A stretch of DNA of 64,000 nucleotides from Pedinophyceae sp. YPF-701. Its lineage: Eukaryota > Chlorophyta > Pedinophyceae. Location of the stretch: NCBI GenBank assembly GCA_916048055.1, contig CAJZHL010000014.1, positions 558,001 to 622,000 of the forward strand, read 5' to 3'. Shown one piece after another: positions 20,912 to 32,748 of the stretch. A program made the translations under genes and the position numbers. Numbering within the stretch: position 1 is the stretch's first letter; every line of letters starts with the position of its first letter. The notes under the pieces were generated by a model. The model had not been told where the DNA came from. It saw nothing but the letters and a program-made list of their open reading frames with translations, and ran no database searches.

Positions 20912-21318
20912 GGCGGCGACCGTGCAGCCCAGAGTGCCGCTCGGCTGGCCCTCGCTGGCCCCTGCCCCTGCACGCACGCCGCAATGGCGTCGGCGCTCGG
21001 GCTTCGCGAGGGGGGTGTGGGCACTGACAGTCGACGGGCGTGTGTGTTCAGGCGCTCGTGAACGGCCGTGACGACGAGGGGTGCGCGCCATTTCCCGGCT
21101 CCTGCGCCCACCGCGCTGTGCTGCACGGTCGCTGGCGTGCGGTGCAACCTACCGACCGCGTGCCAGGCCGCGTGATGGGTCCGGGCACGCGATGCACTTC
21201 CTGCGCGTTCCCTCCTAGCAGGATCGCGTGCTGCGTTTGAGAAAGCCATATTTCAATCGGATTCTACATAGAGGATACATCCGCGATCAGAATCACCTGA
21301 TTTTTCCCTCGACAAGCC
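20912..21318. other. Spacer between divergent U1-70K and F-box genes
   Basis: 407 bases. The last 80 before the F-box start are AT-richer (tttcaatcggattctacatagagg at 21250-21273), which suits a promoter. No gene or repeat seen. Confidence 0.4.
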
Positions 21319-23143
21319 ATGGCGACCATGGTGATCGAGGCACTCAGTAGTTGGGACTGCCAGCACCCGCCAACGGGGTGGACGTCGCTGCCTGCGGACC
21401 TGCAGATCAAGATTCTCTCGTTCCTCCCCGTCGTGGACATCCTGTCCTTCCTCGGCCTCAGCAGGGCCGCTCGCGCCGCGGCCTTGGCAGCGCTGCACGC
21501 CTCCACGGACAACGTCGACCTCTCGCCGCTCGTCGGGGCCCGCGCCGGAGCGCCGCGCCGCCTCGCGGGCCTCCTCGCCGTCGTCCGCGAGCGCTGCCCG
21601 AACATCCGCGGCCTCCGAATCCAGGGCGCGAAGCACGTTGCATTGCCGTCAGAGTGCGTGGCACCGGCGCTGCAGAACCTGAGACGCCTCGAGATCTTGG
21701 ACGCCACGGACATGAGCACGACCGCCATGTCGACCTTCGTGTACACGCTCTTCGGCGGACACACCGCGCCCCCGGAGTCGGACATGGGCGCACACACCAT
21801 CCGCAACGCAAAGAGACCGCACCTCCCCGCACACCTCGAGGCGCTGAGGATGGTCAACTGCACGAAGTGCGACGTGCCTCAGGCCTTCGTTGACATGGCG
21901 CGCTCAGTCCGTCACGTCGAGTTCCAAGCCACTGCGTTCAGCATGCAGGGCGCGCACCGGTTGCGGATCGCGCTGAGCGTCCTCGAGACGTTCGTGGTCG
22001 ACACGTGCATCGCGGGCTGGTGAGTGCGCGTGGAACTGCGTGGCCCCGCAAGCGGAGCACGTCGACGGCGCCGCGCACCTACAGGCCCGATCCCGTGTCT
22101 CCGCAGGGTGCTGGACGACTCGGCGGGGGACCTGTACGCGCGCGCGGACAGCGAGTGGCCGGGGGAGGCGGACGAGGTGGAGGCGCGGAATGGCCGGGAG
22201 GTACAGGAGGGCAAGTTGTTTCCCGCGACGGTGCGCGCGCTGAGGCTGCCGCGGGCGCGCCCCCCGCCGTCGGGCACGATGGTGATGCAGACGCCCCTCA
22301 GCGGCGGCGTCCTGCTGCAGCACCCGTGGACCATCTACCTCCTGACCCTGCTCAGGCAGCTCGACCTGTCCATGATAGGTGCGACTGCGCAGTTGTTGAG
22401 GATGAGCCTGCTGACTTGCAGGCCAATTCCATTCAGGCCAGCACGCTGCCACGCGCTTACGTCGACGCCGCATCACCTGTTCGAACCACCCGTTAGCGGC
22501 CATCACGGCAGCCCCCGTGCATGGCATTGAAGCCATCTCTTTCGACCGTCGTCGCGCGACCCGGCGTGTTCGCAGAGTACACGAGCGAGTTCCGCGACGC
22601 CATCAAGGCGGTCGGCGAGGGCGCCGCTCAGGCGGAGCTCGTTGAGCTGCGCATGGCCCACATGTACTGCTCTGTCTCGTGGCTCGAAGACCAGGACTTG
22701 CAGAACATCGCCAAGTCCTTCCCGAAGCTCGAGGTGCCGCCCGGCCCGCACACGCGCCTGTCTTCGCGGCGCAATCAGTGCCGCGCGCGTCCCTCGCCGA
22801 TCCGCGACCCCCGTGCCTTGCCACGCAGGTTCTCGACCTGTCAGGCCACGACAAGCTGACGGACGCGGGCGTCGCGTCTCTGAAAGGTCTGCCGCGGCTG
22901 TGGCGGCTGCGCCTCTCGCGCTGCCACAACATCGGCGCGGGCCTGCGCGCGGTGCTGCGGGAGCCTGCCCACGCGCTGGCGAGCGAGCGAGGCGTGCTGG
23001 AGCTGGTGCGGTGCAAGCGGCTCGGGGACCGCCCGGAGCTGTCCCGGCTCAGCAGGGGGTCGGTGTTGTTCGACGAGAAGGTGCCCGAGGTGCTGCGGAT
23101 CTCGGCCGCGGACGACACCAACCGCTGGGGCTCGTGGCGGTGA
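21319..23143 (+). CDS. F-box protein with leucine-rich repeats
   Basis: Likely substrate adaptor of an SCF ubiquitin ligase. Exons 21319-22019, 22107-22378, 22576-22733 and 22829-23143 join in phase to 481 residues. The F-box is near the N-terminus: GWTSLPADLQIKILSFLPVV, then LSFLGLSRAARA. Leucine-rich repeats follow, for example CPNIRGLRIQG, LQNLRRLEILDATD, LEALRMVNCTKCD and, near the end, LDLSGHDKLTDAGVASL and LWRLRLSRCHNIG, the Cys-containing LRR type. The target is unknown. The N-terminal ATG lies four residues into a short leader and has no in-frame rival. Confidence 0.82.
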
Positions 23144-23510
23144 CGCGTGGGCGCCCGCACGCGCACGTGCGCGCTGCCGCCAGCTGCGGCGTGCGAGGCG
23201 GCGAGCGCTGCCCCGCTGCGCCGCGCTGCGCTGATTCGTAACGCTTACAGAGTCACTGTTGTGAGGGTGTCGCTAGGTCGCCGTCAGATGCGCATGCACG
23301 ATTAGGGGGCGCTGCGAGGCCCGCCAGCGGGGCTCGGCCGAGGGACGGGCACCCCCGGCACCTATGAATCGGTCGTTCGGTATAATTCGGTCCTCGTTGC
23401 AAGCGGGGCTATGTACAGGCAGGCACGCCGAGTCCGGGTCAAGCCGGCCGCGTTCCGCCGCACCCGCGCTCGAACTGCACGGAGTACTGCAGGGTCAGCG
23501 CGGGCGCGGC
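23144..23510. other. Convergent spacer, no gene seen
   Basis: 367 bases between the F-box stop and the HAD gene stop. An AT-richer patch (cggtataattcggtcc, near 23378-23393) occurs but gives no recognisable element. Confidence 0.4.
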
Positions 23511-24725
23511 TCACTCCGCGTTCTGCTCGCCTTGCAACGTGAGCTGCGCCGCGTGCACGTGCGCCAGCTCGGCCTCCACGTCCCGCCAGTCCGACACCGA
23601 CCGAATCAGCGGGTGCGGCCGGTCCATTTTGCTCCACGGGTACGTCCCCAGCCAGTCGTACAGCAGCACTGCAACGCCACCGCGCAAACAACCCCAAATT
23701 GGCATCAGACCACACGACAAGCACCAACAGCGCACAGCGACGCTCTCACGCAGCCCGGCCGCGGCCGCGCGGTAGCTCGCCAGCCGCGCGCGCGCCCCGC
23801 GACGCACCTGTGAGGCCCTCCTCGGCGCAGTCCTGCGCATACCCCGGGTTGTCGTCGATGAGCACCGCGGCCCCGATGTCCCGGCAGATCTCCGACTTCT
23901 TCCGCGAGGACCCCGCGAGCGCGAAGTGGTTCCCGAAGTGCACGCCCTCGAACACCCCCGGGAAGTGGTCGTCGAGCCACCGCAGCGTGGGGGCCTCGAT
24001 CACGTGCTGCCGCGAGGTCACGACGTGGAGCTCGCAGAACGAGGACAGGCGCTGGAGGGACTCGAGCGCGCCGGGCATCGGCGGGATGCCCTCCGCGAAG
24101 TGCGGCGAGTCGAAGAAGGAGTGCACAATGTGGTTGGACTCGTCCTGCGAACAGCCCCAGACGTCCGCGAAGACGTACCGCTCGTAGTCGGAGACGGTGT
24201 GCTGCATGCCGTACTCGTCCTCGATGAACACGTTGAGCGACTCCACGAACTGGCCGAGCACTGCGGGGGCAGGGCGGGGGGCGCTGGCAGCGTGGGCGTC
24301 CCACGTGCGCGGCGCCGGACCGCCGCGGCGGCCCAGGGCGGGGGAGTGCGGTGCGGGGGCGCGGGGGGCGCGGAGGGGGCGGGATGGGCGCGTGCGGCGG
24401 GAGTTGCGGCGGGAGGGAGGCGCCTGGTGGCGCATTGAGGCTAGGGCAGGCCGCAGGGGGGGCGTGCGGGCGCGCGAGCGGGTGGTCCGCGGACTGCGGC
24501 GGGTGGGGGGGCGTGGGAGGGGGGAAGCGCGCGCACCTTCGTCGACGTCTACCGCGACGCGGATGCGTTGCGAGGCGGCGATGATTGGCGCATCGGGCGT
24601 GCGCGAGGTGTGCGCGGTCCCGATGAGGCCGTGGGCGTCCTCGCGGACGGCCTCGAACGCGTCGGCGTACACGGAGGTAATCTCGAGCGACGACGCGCGC
24701 GGCTGGCTGCGCCAGCGGCGGTCGT
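23511..24725 (-). CDS. HAD-family phosphatase, 5'(3')-nucleotidase-like (5' end unresolved)
   Basis: Haloacid-dehalogenase phosphatase resembling the NT5C deoxyribonucleotidase group. Clear exons are an upstream one ending at 24537, then 24260-23808 and 23668-23511, all in phase. HAD motif I spans the first junction (VAVDVDEVLGQF, with both Asp). Motif II is HVVTSRQ, the motif III lysine lies in SSRKKSEICRDIG, and motif IV is AAVLIDDNPGYAQD. The C-terminus has VLLYDWLGTYPWSK, a shared feature of plant and algal homologues. Upstream, EITSVYADAFEAVRED is clearly coding, but no ATG is in frame before a stop, so at least one more exon lies between about 24726 and 25112. Confidence 0.75.
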
Positions 24726-25853
24726 GCGCCGCCTGAGCAGCCACGCACCTACGATGGGGGCGTGCCGGCGGGTGGGGCGCCGCGAACGCCGTGCGGCCGG
24801 CCTCCTGCGAGCGTCGGGGGAGATGCACGTCGGGGGTGGGCGACGCCTGGCGAATGCAGCGCCGGCTGGCGGCCGTGCGAGGGCGTGGCTATGGTGGGAG
24901 GCTCCAGCGCGGAAACCGGGCCCGTTGGCGCCGGAGGACGCCGCTGAGGGCGCCGCAGCAGCTGCTCGGTGCTGCAGAGGGAGCCCTTGCGCGCTGCGCG
25001 CGAGGGCGTGCGGTGCTTTCGGCCGGAATTCGAAACGGAGCAGCTTTCGCGTCCGCGCGCCGTGTCCCGCGCTGCACGCGTATATTCGCGCCACGGCGCG
25101 GGCCAGCGGCATGGATGGACGTAAGGTGTCACCGGAGGCGCACGTTCGCGTTCAGAATGTGCCGCGAGGGAGGGGCCCGGTGGGCGAAACCCGAGTTTCG
25201 GTTCAGGCGCCTGGCACGCACCATGTTGACGCTGAAAGGTCCCATGCTGCGCCGCTCGCTGCGTGTGAGACGCCAGGGGCGCTTCCCGGCTCCTTCCGGA
25301 GGGAGAACGGGGGCGAGGGAAGGCGTCCGACGCCAGCCGGCTGTCCAAAAGTGCTGCTGTGCAAAAGCGCGGCTGAGACGCAGTCGCACGCAGGTCGACG
25401 TCCGCGACGGTGCAGCGCTATCTCGCAGGGAGCGTGTGCGGCCGGCCGCGCAGCCAGGGAGGCCTCGAGCGCCGTTCGCGAGCGGCGGTGCGACAGCGGG
25501 TCTGACTGAATTGGTGGCCCGTTCCGAACGCACGATCGACCGCCTCGAGAGCGCAGTCTGCGCGCGACGCGAGGCACATACGCACAGCTGCAGCCAACGC
25601 GACGCACAAAGTTCGTCCGCGACGCCAGGAAGGGCCCAATTGCGCGGCGGAGAGGTGGTTGCACACCCCGAGGTCGGCCGGCAGCGGTCTCGCGCAGGCC
25701 GCACGGCCGTCCCGAGGAGGGCCGGTGGGTGACTGTTGCACGCGAGGCCATCGGCGAGGTGCATCGTTGCGAGGAACTGCTCTGTAGAGGCCGCCGCGGG
25801 GCTGCAACGTGAGAGGGAGTGGCTGCGAGCATCTCAGCCCGTTCGCCACGGCT
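24726..25853. other. Spacer upstream of HAD and GT64 genes
   Basis: About 1.1 kb. It probably holds the first exon of the HAD gene: an ATG at 25112 (minus) opens a basic, Ala/Arg-rich frame of transit type (MPLARAVARIYACSAG), but I could not find a splice that joins it in phase. The remainder has open frames on both strands with no recognisable protein, as expected by chance at this GC content. Confidence 0.4.
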
Positions 25854-27939
25854 ATGTTGCGGCAGCGCGAGCGCCGTGGGGAGGATATCGGCCTGGAGCT
25901 GCTGACGGGCTCGCCTCGCTCCTCGGAGGGAGGTTTCGCGCGGGAGGGGAGCGAAGACGGGCTGAGGTAATTCGCGGCCCCCGCGCGCGGCGCGTGGCTA
26001 CATCGCGCCATGTGCGCTGCGGCCGGGACGCAACTTTGTACTTAAGCCCGCGACGTACGCGAGCGCCGCAGTCCGCGCGCGAACGACACGTCACACGGCT
26101 GCCGCGGGCCGGGCCAGCGTCTTTCACTCTGCCGCCCGTTAGCCCGCCATAGGTGCCACGACCGCCCCCGCGGGCCCCCGCTCCCCACTCCCGCCCTTCG
26201 CGCCCCACACCCCACCCCGCGCGCCCCTCCCCCCGCCCCCGCAGGTCCCCTACAAGGAGCGGCCACGAAACCACCACTACCAAAACCAGCAAGCGACGCC
26301 TGCGCACGTTCGTCGTCTGCGGCGTCCTCGCGCTCGCCATGGTGCTCCTGAGCTCGCTCCTCAGCAGCCCGACCGGCTCCGCGGTCCCCGCGGCCCGCAG
26401 CTACGGCGGGTTCCCCCTCTCCATGCACGCGCTGGCGTCGTACAGCTCAGCCCCAGGCGAGACCACGTTCGCGGACAAGTACTCCATCGTCCTCAACACC
26501 TACAAGCGGCGCCAGCTCATGGAGGACTCCCTCGCGCACCACGCGGCGTGCGCGTCCGTCGACCGCATTCACGTCGTGTGGTCCGAGGCCGCCCCAGCAC
26601 CTGCGAATTATGTAAGCGCCCGCTGGCGCCGCGCCCGCGCGCGTGCGACCGCGCTTCCGGCCCGGAACAGGCTCCGCGCTGCTCGATCTGTCCGCCGCCT
26701 GCGCGGTGGGGCGGTCGGCCCGCGCGTTTGCGTGGGATTCGGCGTGCCGTCTTTCGCCTGCCACGGTGGTGACCTCACGCGTGCGTCGCGGACCGCGCCC
26801 GCGGACCGCCGGCCCTCGCGACCGCCGCACGCGCCGCGGACTCACGTGCGCTCCGGCGTGGCGTCCGCCCCCGCAGGTCGCGGACTCCGGGGTGGAGGTT
26901 GTGTTTCACGCCATGGCTACCAACAGCCTCAACAACCGGTTCCGCGCGCTCCCGGGCGTGCGCACCGAGGCCGTGCTGTCCCTCGACGACGACCTGCGCA
27001 TCCCCTGCAAGGACCTCGACGCCGCGTTCGCCACGTGGCGGAGATCTCCGCAGCAGCTCGTGGGATGGTTCCCGCGCATGGTTGAGCGGTCGAGAAGCCT
27101 CGACACGTGCCGGTGCGCGCCCCCGCCTCGCCTGAAACACGCGCACCCAGGCCCGCACGCGACCGCCGAGCGCGCCGCCGTCGCGACCCTGCACGCCGCC
27201 GCTGCGCATGCGCGTGCCGGCACGCACCACGGGCCAGCGTGCGCCCTGTCCACGCGGCGCACGCACTGGAGATCGCGGCGGAGCCGTCGCCGCAGCGCAC
27301 GTCGCCGTCCGCTCCGCCCAGCGCGCGTCGCTGAGCGCTCCTCGTTCCTCCATCGCCTTGCGCTTGCGTTCAGGTATACCTACATGCGGCCGTTCTGGAC
27401 CATCGTGCAAGCGCGGCAGGTCAACATCGTGCTCACGAAGGGCGCGTTCATGCACCGCGACTGGCTCAAGGCCTACGAGGATCTCGTCCCCGATGCCGTC
27501 AAGCATTACGTCGACGAGCACCGCAACTGCGAGGACCTCGCGATGCAGGTCCTCGTCTCCACGGTCACGCAGGTGCGATACCACCCGCCGCCACACCTGC
27601 GCCGCGCCCGGTTCCGGCGCACATAGGCCGCGCCGGCACGCTGTGCGTGCGCTGTGCGTCGCCGCCGCTGTGGTGGTGGCGAGGCCGCTGACGCGATGCG
27701 AGGTCGCCCGCTGCGTGCAGACCGGGCCGGAGGTGGCAATGAGCTACAACGTGCGGGATTTGGGCGCGAGTGCGGCGCTGGCGATCAGTCAGAAAGAGGG
27801 GCACCTCGAGGCGCGTCAGGAGTGCCTGTGCGCGTTCGAAGACATCCTCGGCGGCGCGCTGCCGCTGCGCTCCAAGTCGCTGTCGCTCCGTGAGGCCGCC
27901 GCGCTGCTCTGGCAACAAATCTGCATCTCGGTGACCTAG
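25854..27939 (+). CDS. GT64 (exostosin-like) glycosyltransferase, type II membrane protein
   Basis: Golgi-type glycosyltransferase of family GT64 (the EXTL C-terminal domain; plant members act on glycosyl-inositol-phosphoceramide lipids). Exons 25854-25966, 26245-26611, 26877-27112, 27374-27572 and 27721-27939 join in phase to 377 residues. A signal anchor (TFVVCGVLALAMVLLSSLLS) is followed by the catalytic domain: YSIVLNTYKRRQLM, IHVVWSEAAPAP, NSLNNRF, VLSLDDDLRIPC (metal-binding DxD), AFATWRRSPQQLVGWFPR, IVLTKGAFMH and EHRNCEDLAMQ. Exon 1 (cytosolic tail) rests only on phase and a GTAATT donor, so it is less sure than the rest. Confidence 0.83.
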
Positions 27940-29186
27940 AATCGCTCCCCAAGTTTTTCATTTCAGCCCATTGACGTCGTCGACGGCCGGGAAGCAGCGC
28001 CTCCCTCGGCACTGCGGCCCACTCCTCGCCCTGCCTGAACCGGCCGAGCGCGCGCGCGGCAAGCGAGTTAGATCGGCCGCGCGGCGCTGCGCGGGAGAGT
28101 GGTTCGCCCTCCGCCCCTCGCCCAAAAGATTCCCGCCCCAGCCCAGCTGCGCGCCGACGCGCTGCAGATCCACACCGCTCCGCAACGCCCCCGATGGTCC
28201 TGGCAGGCAAACAACCACACTTCGTGCGCGCGATTCACAGCCCCTTTTGAGCTGGCAACGGCCGCGCCGGCCCACGTTGGCCCGCTCCCCTCGCGCCGGA
28301 GAAGAGCGCGACGGCCTCCCCGCAAGCGCGGCAGCGCGACGCAGCGGGGGCGTCTGCGCGCTCTTCCTGCCACTGCCATCGACACCCACCCACACACACC
28401 GACACGACAGGACCCCCCTGTGAACACCCGTGCGTCGCCGGTCCGTCTCGCGCGCCGTCCACGGCTGCTCGGCCTGCCCACTCCGTCCACCCTGGTGCGT
28501 TACTTGCGGTTTCATGCATGGCACGTCAACGTTGCCGTGGAACGCACCCGCGAAGACGAAAGGACGGTTGGTCGCAGGCTGTGCCTGCCAGTCCCGGCAG
28601 TGGCGCGCTCGGGCGGGCGCGCTGCCGCACGCCTGCTGCGGTGCCCGACCGCGGTGCCACGCCAGGGGGAATGTCGCAGCATGAGGTCTCGCCGCCGTGC
28701 AGCGCTCCGAGCGGACAAAGCGGGCCGTGGAGAGGGGCGCGCGGCCGGCTGGGCATGTTACGTGCGTGCGGCGCGTGACGCGTGGTTGCACGCGTGACGT
28801 GCGGCCCTCGAACGCAGTGTGCTCAGCAGGGAAGGGTGCCGTTGTGCGCGCAATGCGGGGGTTCCGAGGCCAAGTGGGCGCGCGCTCCGAGACCGTCGTG
28901 CGTATACGAGTGCGCCGGACGTCCGCAAGCGAGGCTGTTCGCCGGGTCGGGCGCGGGGGGGACTCGGGCGGCAGTCCCACCTGCGCAGCCGCTGGCGGCT
29001 TCGTTGCCCGCTCCCGCCGCCTCGCTCGCCCTTTCTGGTCACCTGACCAGCTGCTTCCTTTCCGTGTCCTTCCGAGCACACAGGTGCGTGGAAAACGCCG
29101 CGCGCATCGCTCGCCGCACGCCTTCCCGCTCGCTGCTGGCTGCCAAACGCTGGCTCTCCCGCCGAAGAATTGCCGCAGAGTTCAAG
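27940..29186. other. Long upstream region of eIF4A
   Basis: About 1.25 kb between the GT64 stop and the eIF4A start, on the same strand. It is GC-rich with overlapping open frames on both strands but no recognisable protein motif. It presumably contains the eIF4A promoter and a 5' leader; a 5'-leader intron is possible (cacacag at 29076-29082). Confidence 0.4.
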
Positions 29187-31764
29187 ATGGCCGCCCCGCT
29201 CGAGCCTTCGGCTCAGAACAACTTCGATGAGTCGCTCTTCGACAAGAAGATGACGGAGTTGTGAGTGCCCCGCCCCGAGCCCCCGCCTGCGCCAGCCAAG
29301 CGACGGCCGAGCAGCCCCCGCCCGCGGGGCCCCGCGCGGGCCGCGGCGAGGCCGCCGCGCCGCCGGGCTGGCCTCCTCGTTTTGTGCGCCACCCGTGCGT
29401 AACTTGCGGCGTTCCGCAGCCCGCTTCCGCGGCACCGGAGCCATTCCCCGGCTCTCATGCGACCTCCGCCGTTGCCGTGCCCGCAGCCTCTCCAACAACA
29501 CGGACGAGTTCTACACGGACTGGGAGGAGTCGTTCGACACGTTCGACGACATGCAGCTCCACGAGAACCTGCTGCGCGGCATCTACGCCTATGGTGAGCC
29601 CGCGCGCCGCCTTGCCCGCCCCTGCCCCGCGCGGCCCTCCCCTCCGACGCCGGCTCCGTCGTTCGTGACGCTGATTTCCCGCGCCCGAGGCGGCCGTGCG
29701 CCCCCGCCCGCTTCCCTGCGGGCCCGGGGCCCAAGGGGAATGAAAGCGGCTTGATGGCCACGGGCGGCTGGGTGCGCGGTGTCCCGCGCGAAAGCGCCTC
29801 ACGCTGGCGCACGCGGCGACCTTCGTGCGTTGCGCCCGCGCCGTTCGCGCCTAGCACGGCTTTCGGCGGCTTCTAGACCAGCCGTCGGCTTGTCAGGCGT
29901 GTGGCTCCCCGCCTGGACAGAATCCGCGGGACATTCCGCAGGAAACGCGCGCACAATGCTCATGTCTTTCCCCCCGGATCGATGCGCAACGGCCCAAACC
30001 ACTCCCGCGAGGCCGATGCGAGCATTCGAGCCCTCTCGGCCCATTTCGTGACTGCTTGCCGGTCCCAGCGGCACGCGTGCAGCTGCATCGAACCTCCCAT
30101 TTCCGCATCGTCGATTCGCGCGGCGATGCCGGAGTGCGGCGCATCCCGCCGCGCGGCACAGCAACACCTCTGCTGCTGCAGTCTCTGGCCCTTCCGCGCG
30201 ACTGAGACCGTCCAACACCCGGCCGCCCGCCAGAGCCTGACCGACCAACGCTCCCCTCTCCTCACGCAGGTTTCGAGAAGCCCTCGGCCATCCAGCAGAA
30301 GGGTATCGTGCCCTTTGGCAAGGGCCTGGACGTGATCCAGCAGGCGCAGTCCGGTACGGGCAAGACCGCCACCTTCTGCGCCGGCATCCTCCAGGTACGT
30401 GCCCCGCTTCCCGCCGCCCCGCCGCCCCGCTCCACGCCCCACGCCGCCCCGCGCGCCCCCCCACGCCTCCGCGCCGACCGCCGCGCCCCGCGCCCCCGCC
30501 CCGCAGCGCCTGGACTACTCGTTGATGTCCTGCCAGGCCCTGGTGCTCGCGCCGACGCGCGAGCTGGCCCAGCAGATCGAGAAGGTGATGAAGGCGCTGG
30601 GCGACTACCTCAAGGTGCGGTGCCACGCCTGCGTGGGTGGCACCAGCGTCCGCGAGGACCAGCGCATCCTCCAGGAGGGCGTCCACGTCATCGTCGGCAC
30701 CCCCGGCCGCGTGTACGACATGCTCCGCCGCCGCGCCCTGCGCCCGGACGACATCCGCATGTTCGTGCTCGACGAGGCCGACGAGATGCTCTCGCGCGGG
30801 TTCAAGGACCAGATCTACGACATCTTCCGGCAGCTGCCGCCCAAGCTCCAGGTGGGCATCTTCTCCGCGACGCTGCCCCCGGAGGCGCTCGAGATCACGC
30901 GCAAGTTCATGAACAAGCCGGTGCGCATTCTGGTGAAGCGCGACGAGCTCACGCTCGAGGGTATCAAGCAGTTCTACGTGGACGTGGACAAGGAGGAGTG
31001 GAAGCTCGACACGCTCTGCGACCTCTACGAGACCATGGCCATCACGCAGTCGGTCATCTTCGCCAACACCCGCCGCAAGGTGCGCAAACCGCCTCCCTGC
31101 CGGCGCCGGACGCCCGACCCGTCCGCCGCGCCGCCGTGGCCCGCAGCGGGGCACGCGCTCGCGCGGCGCCGCGCCCGCCCGCCGCACCCTGGGCGCGCAG
31201 CAGCAGCCACGGGGTATGACGAGACAACACAACAAATCACCATCTTTCGAATGAGCGCGGGCTGGTCCCCGACGCATGATTCGACTGTGCATGCCGACCC
31301 CGCACCTCGACCCGCGCCGCGCGTCCCACACCCGCCGGTCATCGCCCCGACGCGGCCACTCACGCAACCCCCCCCCCGTTGGCACCTGCGCGCAGGTGGA
31401 CTGGCTGACGGAGAAGATGCGCGAGCGCGACCACACGGTGTCGGCGACGCACGGTGACATGGACCAGAACACGCGTGACGTCATCATGCGCGAGTTCCGC
31501 TCGGGCTCGTCGCGCGTGCTCATCACCACCGACCTGCTCGCGCGTGGTATCGACGTGCAGCAGGTGTCGCTGGTCATCAACTACGACCTCCCGACGCAGC
31601 CGGAGAACTACCTCCACCGCATCGGTCGTTCCGGCCGTTTCGGTCGCAAGGGTGTCGCCATCAACTTTGTGTCGACCGACGACAAGCGCCTCCTGCAGGA
31701 GATCCAGCGGTTCTACAACACCGTCATCGAGGAGCTGCCCGCCAACGTCGCCGACCTCATCTAA
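29187..31764 (+). CDS. EIF4A: Translation initiation factor eIF4A (DEAD-box RNA helicase)
   Basis: ATP-dependent RNA helicase that unwinds mRNA leaders as part of eIF4F. Exons 29187-29260, 29487-29593, 30270-30394, 30507-31079 and 31396-31764 join in phase to 415 residues, the standard eIF4A length. Motifs in order: Q motif [23 protein letters not shown], Ia [10 protein letters not shown], Ib [49 protein letters not shown] and [12 protein letters not shown]. The end NVADLI is typical. The match to eIF4A is closer than to eIF4[23 protein letters not shown] and the N-terminal FDDMQL are eIF4A features. All introns are GT-AG. Confidence 0.96.
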
Positions 31765-32748
31765 GCGGACCGCCCGGCGGGCGGGCGGCCTCGGTGGACC
31801 GCGCTGGCTCTCCCGCCAGCCACGCCGCACGCGCCCGCCCCCGCACTGCGCGCCGGCCGCGGCGACTCCCCGCCCCGCGCGGGACACTCGTGCGGAAGCC
31901 TGCAATTTTTAACGGCCAGAGCTTCCGACAGGCCTGCGTGGCGCGAGATGCGAGCCCCGTGCTGCCAGTGCACGCCCCCTCCGTCCCCACCCTGCCCAAC
32001 GCGCCGCAGCGGGTTGAGCAGGGGTCACAGCACTCCTCACCCCCCACGGAGCGACTCCCCCCCCAGGGGCACCCTGCACACCCCCTGGGGCGCTCTGGGG
32101 CCCGTGCACACCTAGGCACGACCAAGGCGCGACTTGCTCATCCCCACCCCCCTCTCCCTCGCACCCCCCCTCTCTGTCGCTGTCCACGGTCGTGCCACCC
32201 TCGCAAGGGCGGTCCGGGTCGAGATATAGGACCTCTGATGGCCATCGGCTGTCTGCGCGAAACCTGCACTCCGTCCTCCCACGCGAGAGGTCGGGCTCCA
32301 AGTGTGAAAACTTGTCAAACGCTTCCGTCGCAGCGTCGGATGCTGCGAGCGTCGCCCTGCGGTGTACCGACGGTGTTCTGCGAGATGGCACTAGCGTCGG
32401 ACAACACGATGTCCTTGGGACGCACCTAGATGGCAGCAGAGGCTTGGGCCTGCCAACGAGCCTCTCTGTGCAGTCTGCGAGGGACAGGCGCGGCACGCGG
32501 CCGCTCCCCTCCACCTCGCTGCGGGACAGTCGTCCGTCGGACCACGCAGTATGGGGCCGATCTCACGTGTACGCAGGAGGCCCGACTCGGCGCAGAAAAC
32601 AGGGGCGGGGTGTCCTCACACGGCTTGCGCGCCCCGCTCGGCGTCCGAGCGGCAGGCACAGATCCGCCATTTTTTGTGCTCGAGCTCCCTAGTCCCCTCA
32701 CTCCCCCTTGACCTACAACCCCTCGTCCGCGGGCCTCCACTGCCCCGC
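31765..32748. other. Convergent spacer, no gene seen
   Basis: About 1 kb between the stops of eIF4A and the aminopeptidase. Overlapping open frames on both strands carry no known motif. C-rich tracts occur at about 32037-32180. It presumably holds both 3' untranslated regions. Confidence 0.4.

Noticed and set aside
20912-21091. Upstream ATG at 21091 as the U1-70K start
   Set aside because: The extra 60 residues are Arg/Pro-rich and unlike any U1-70K N-terminus; the family motif begins shortly after 20911.
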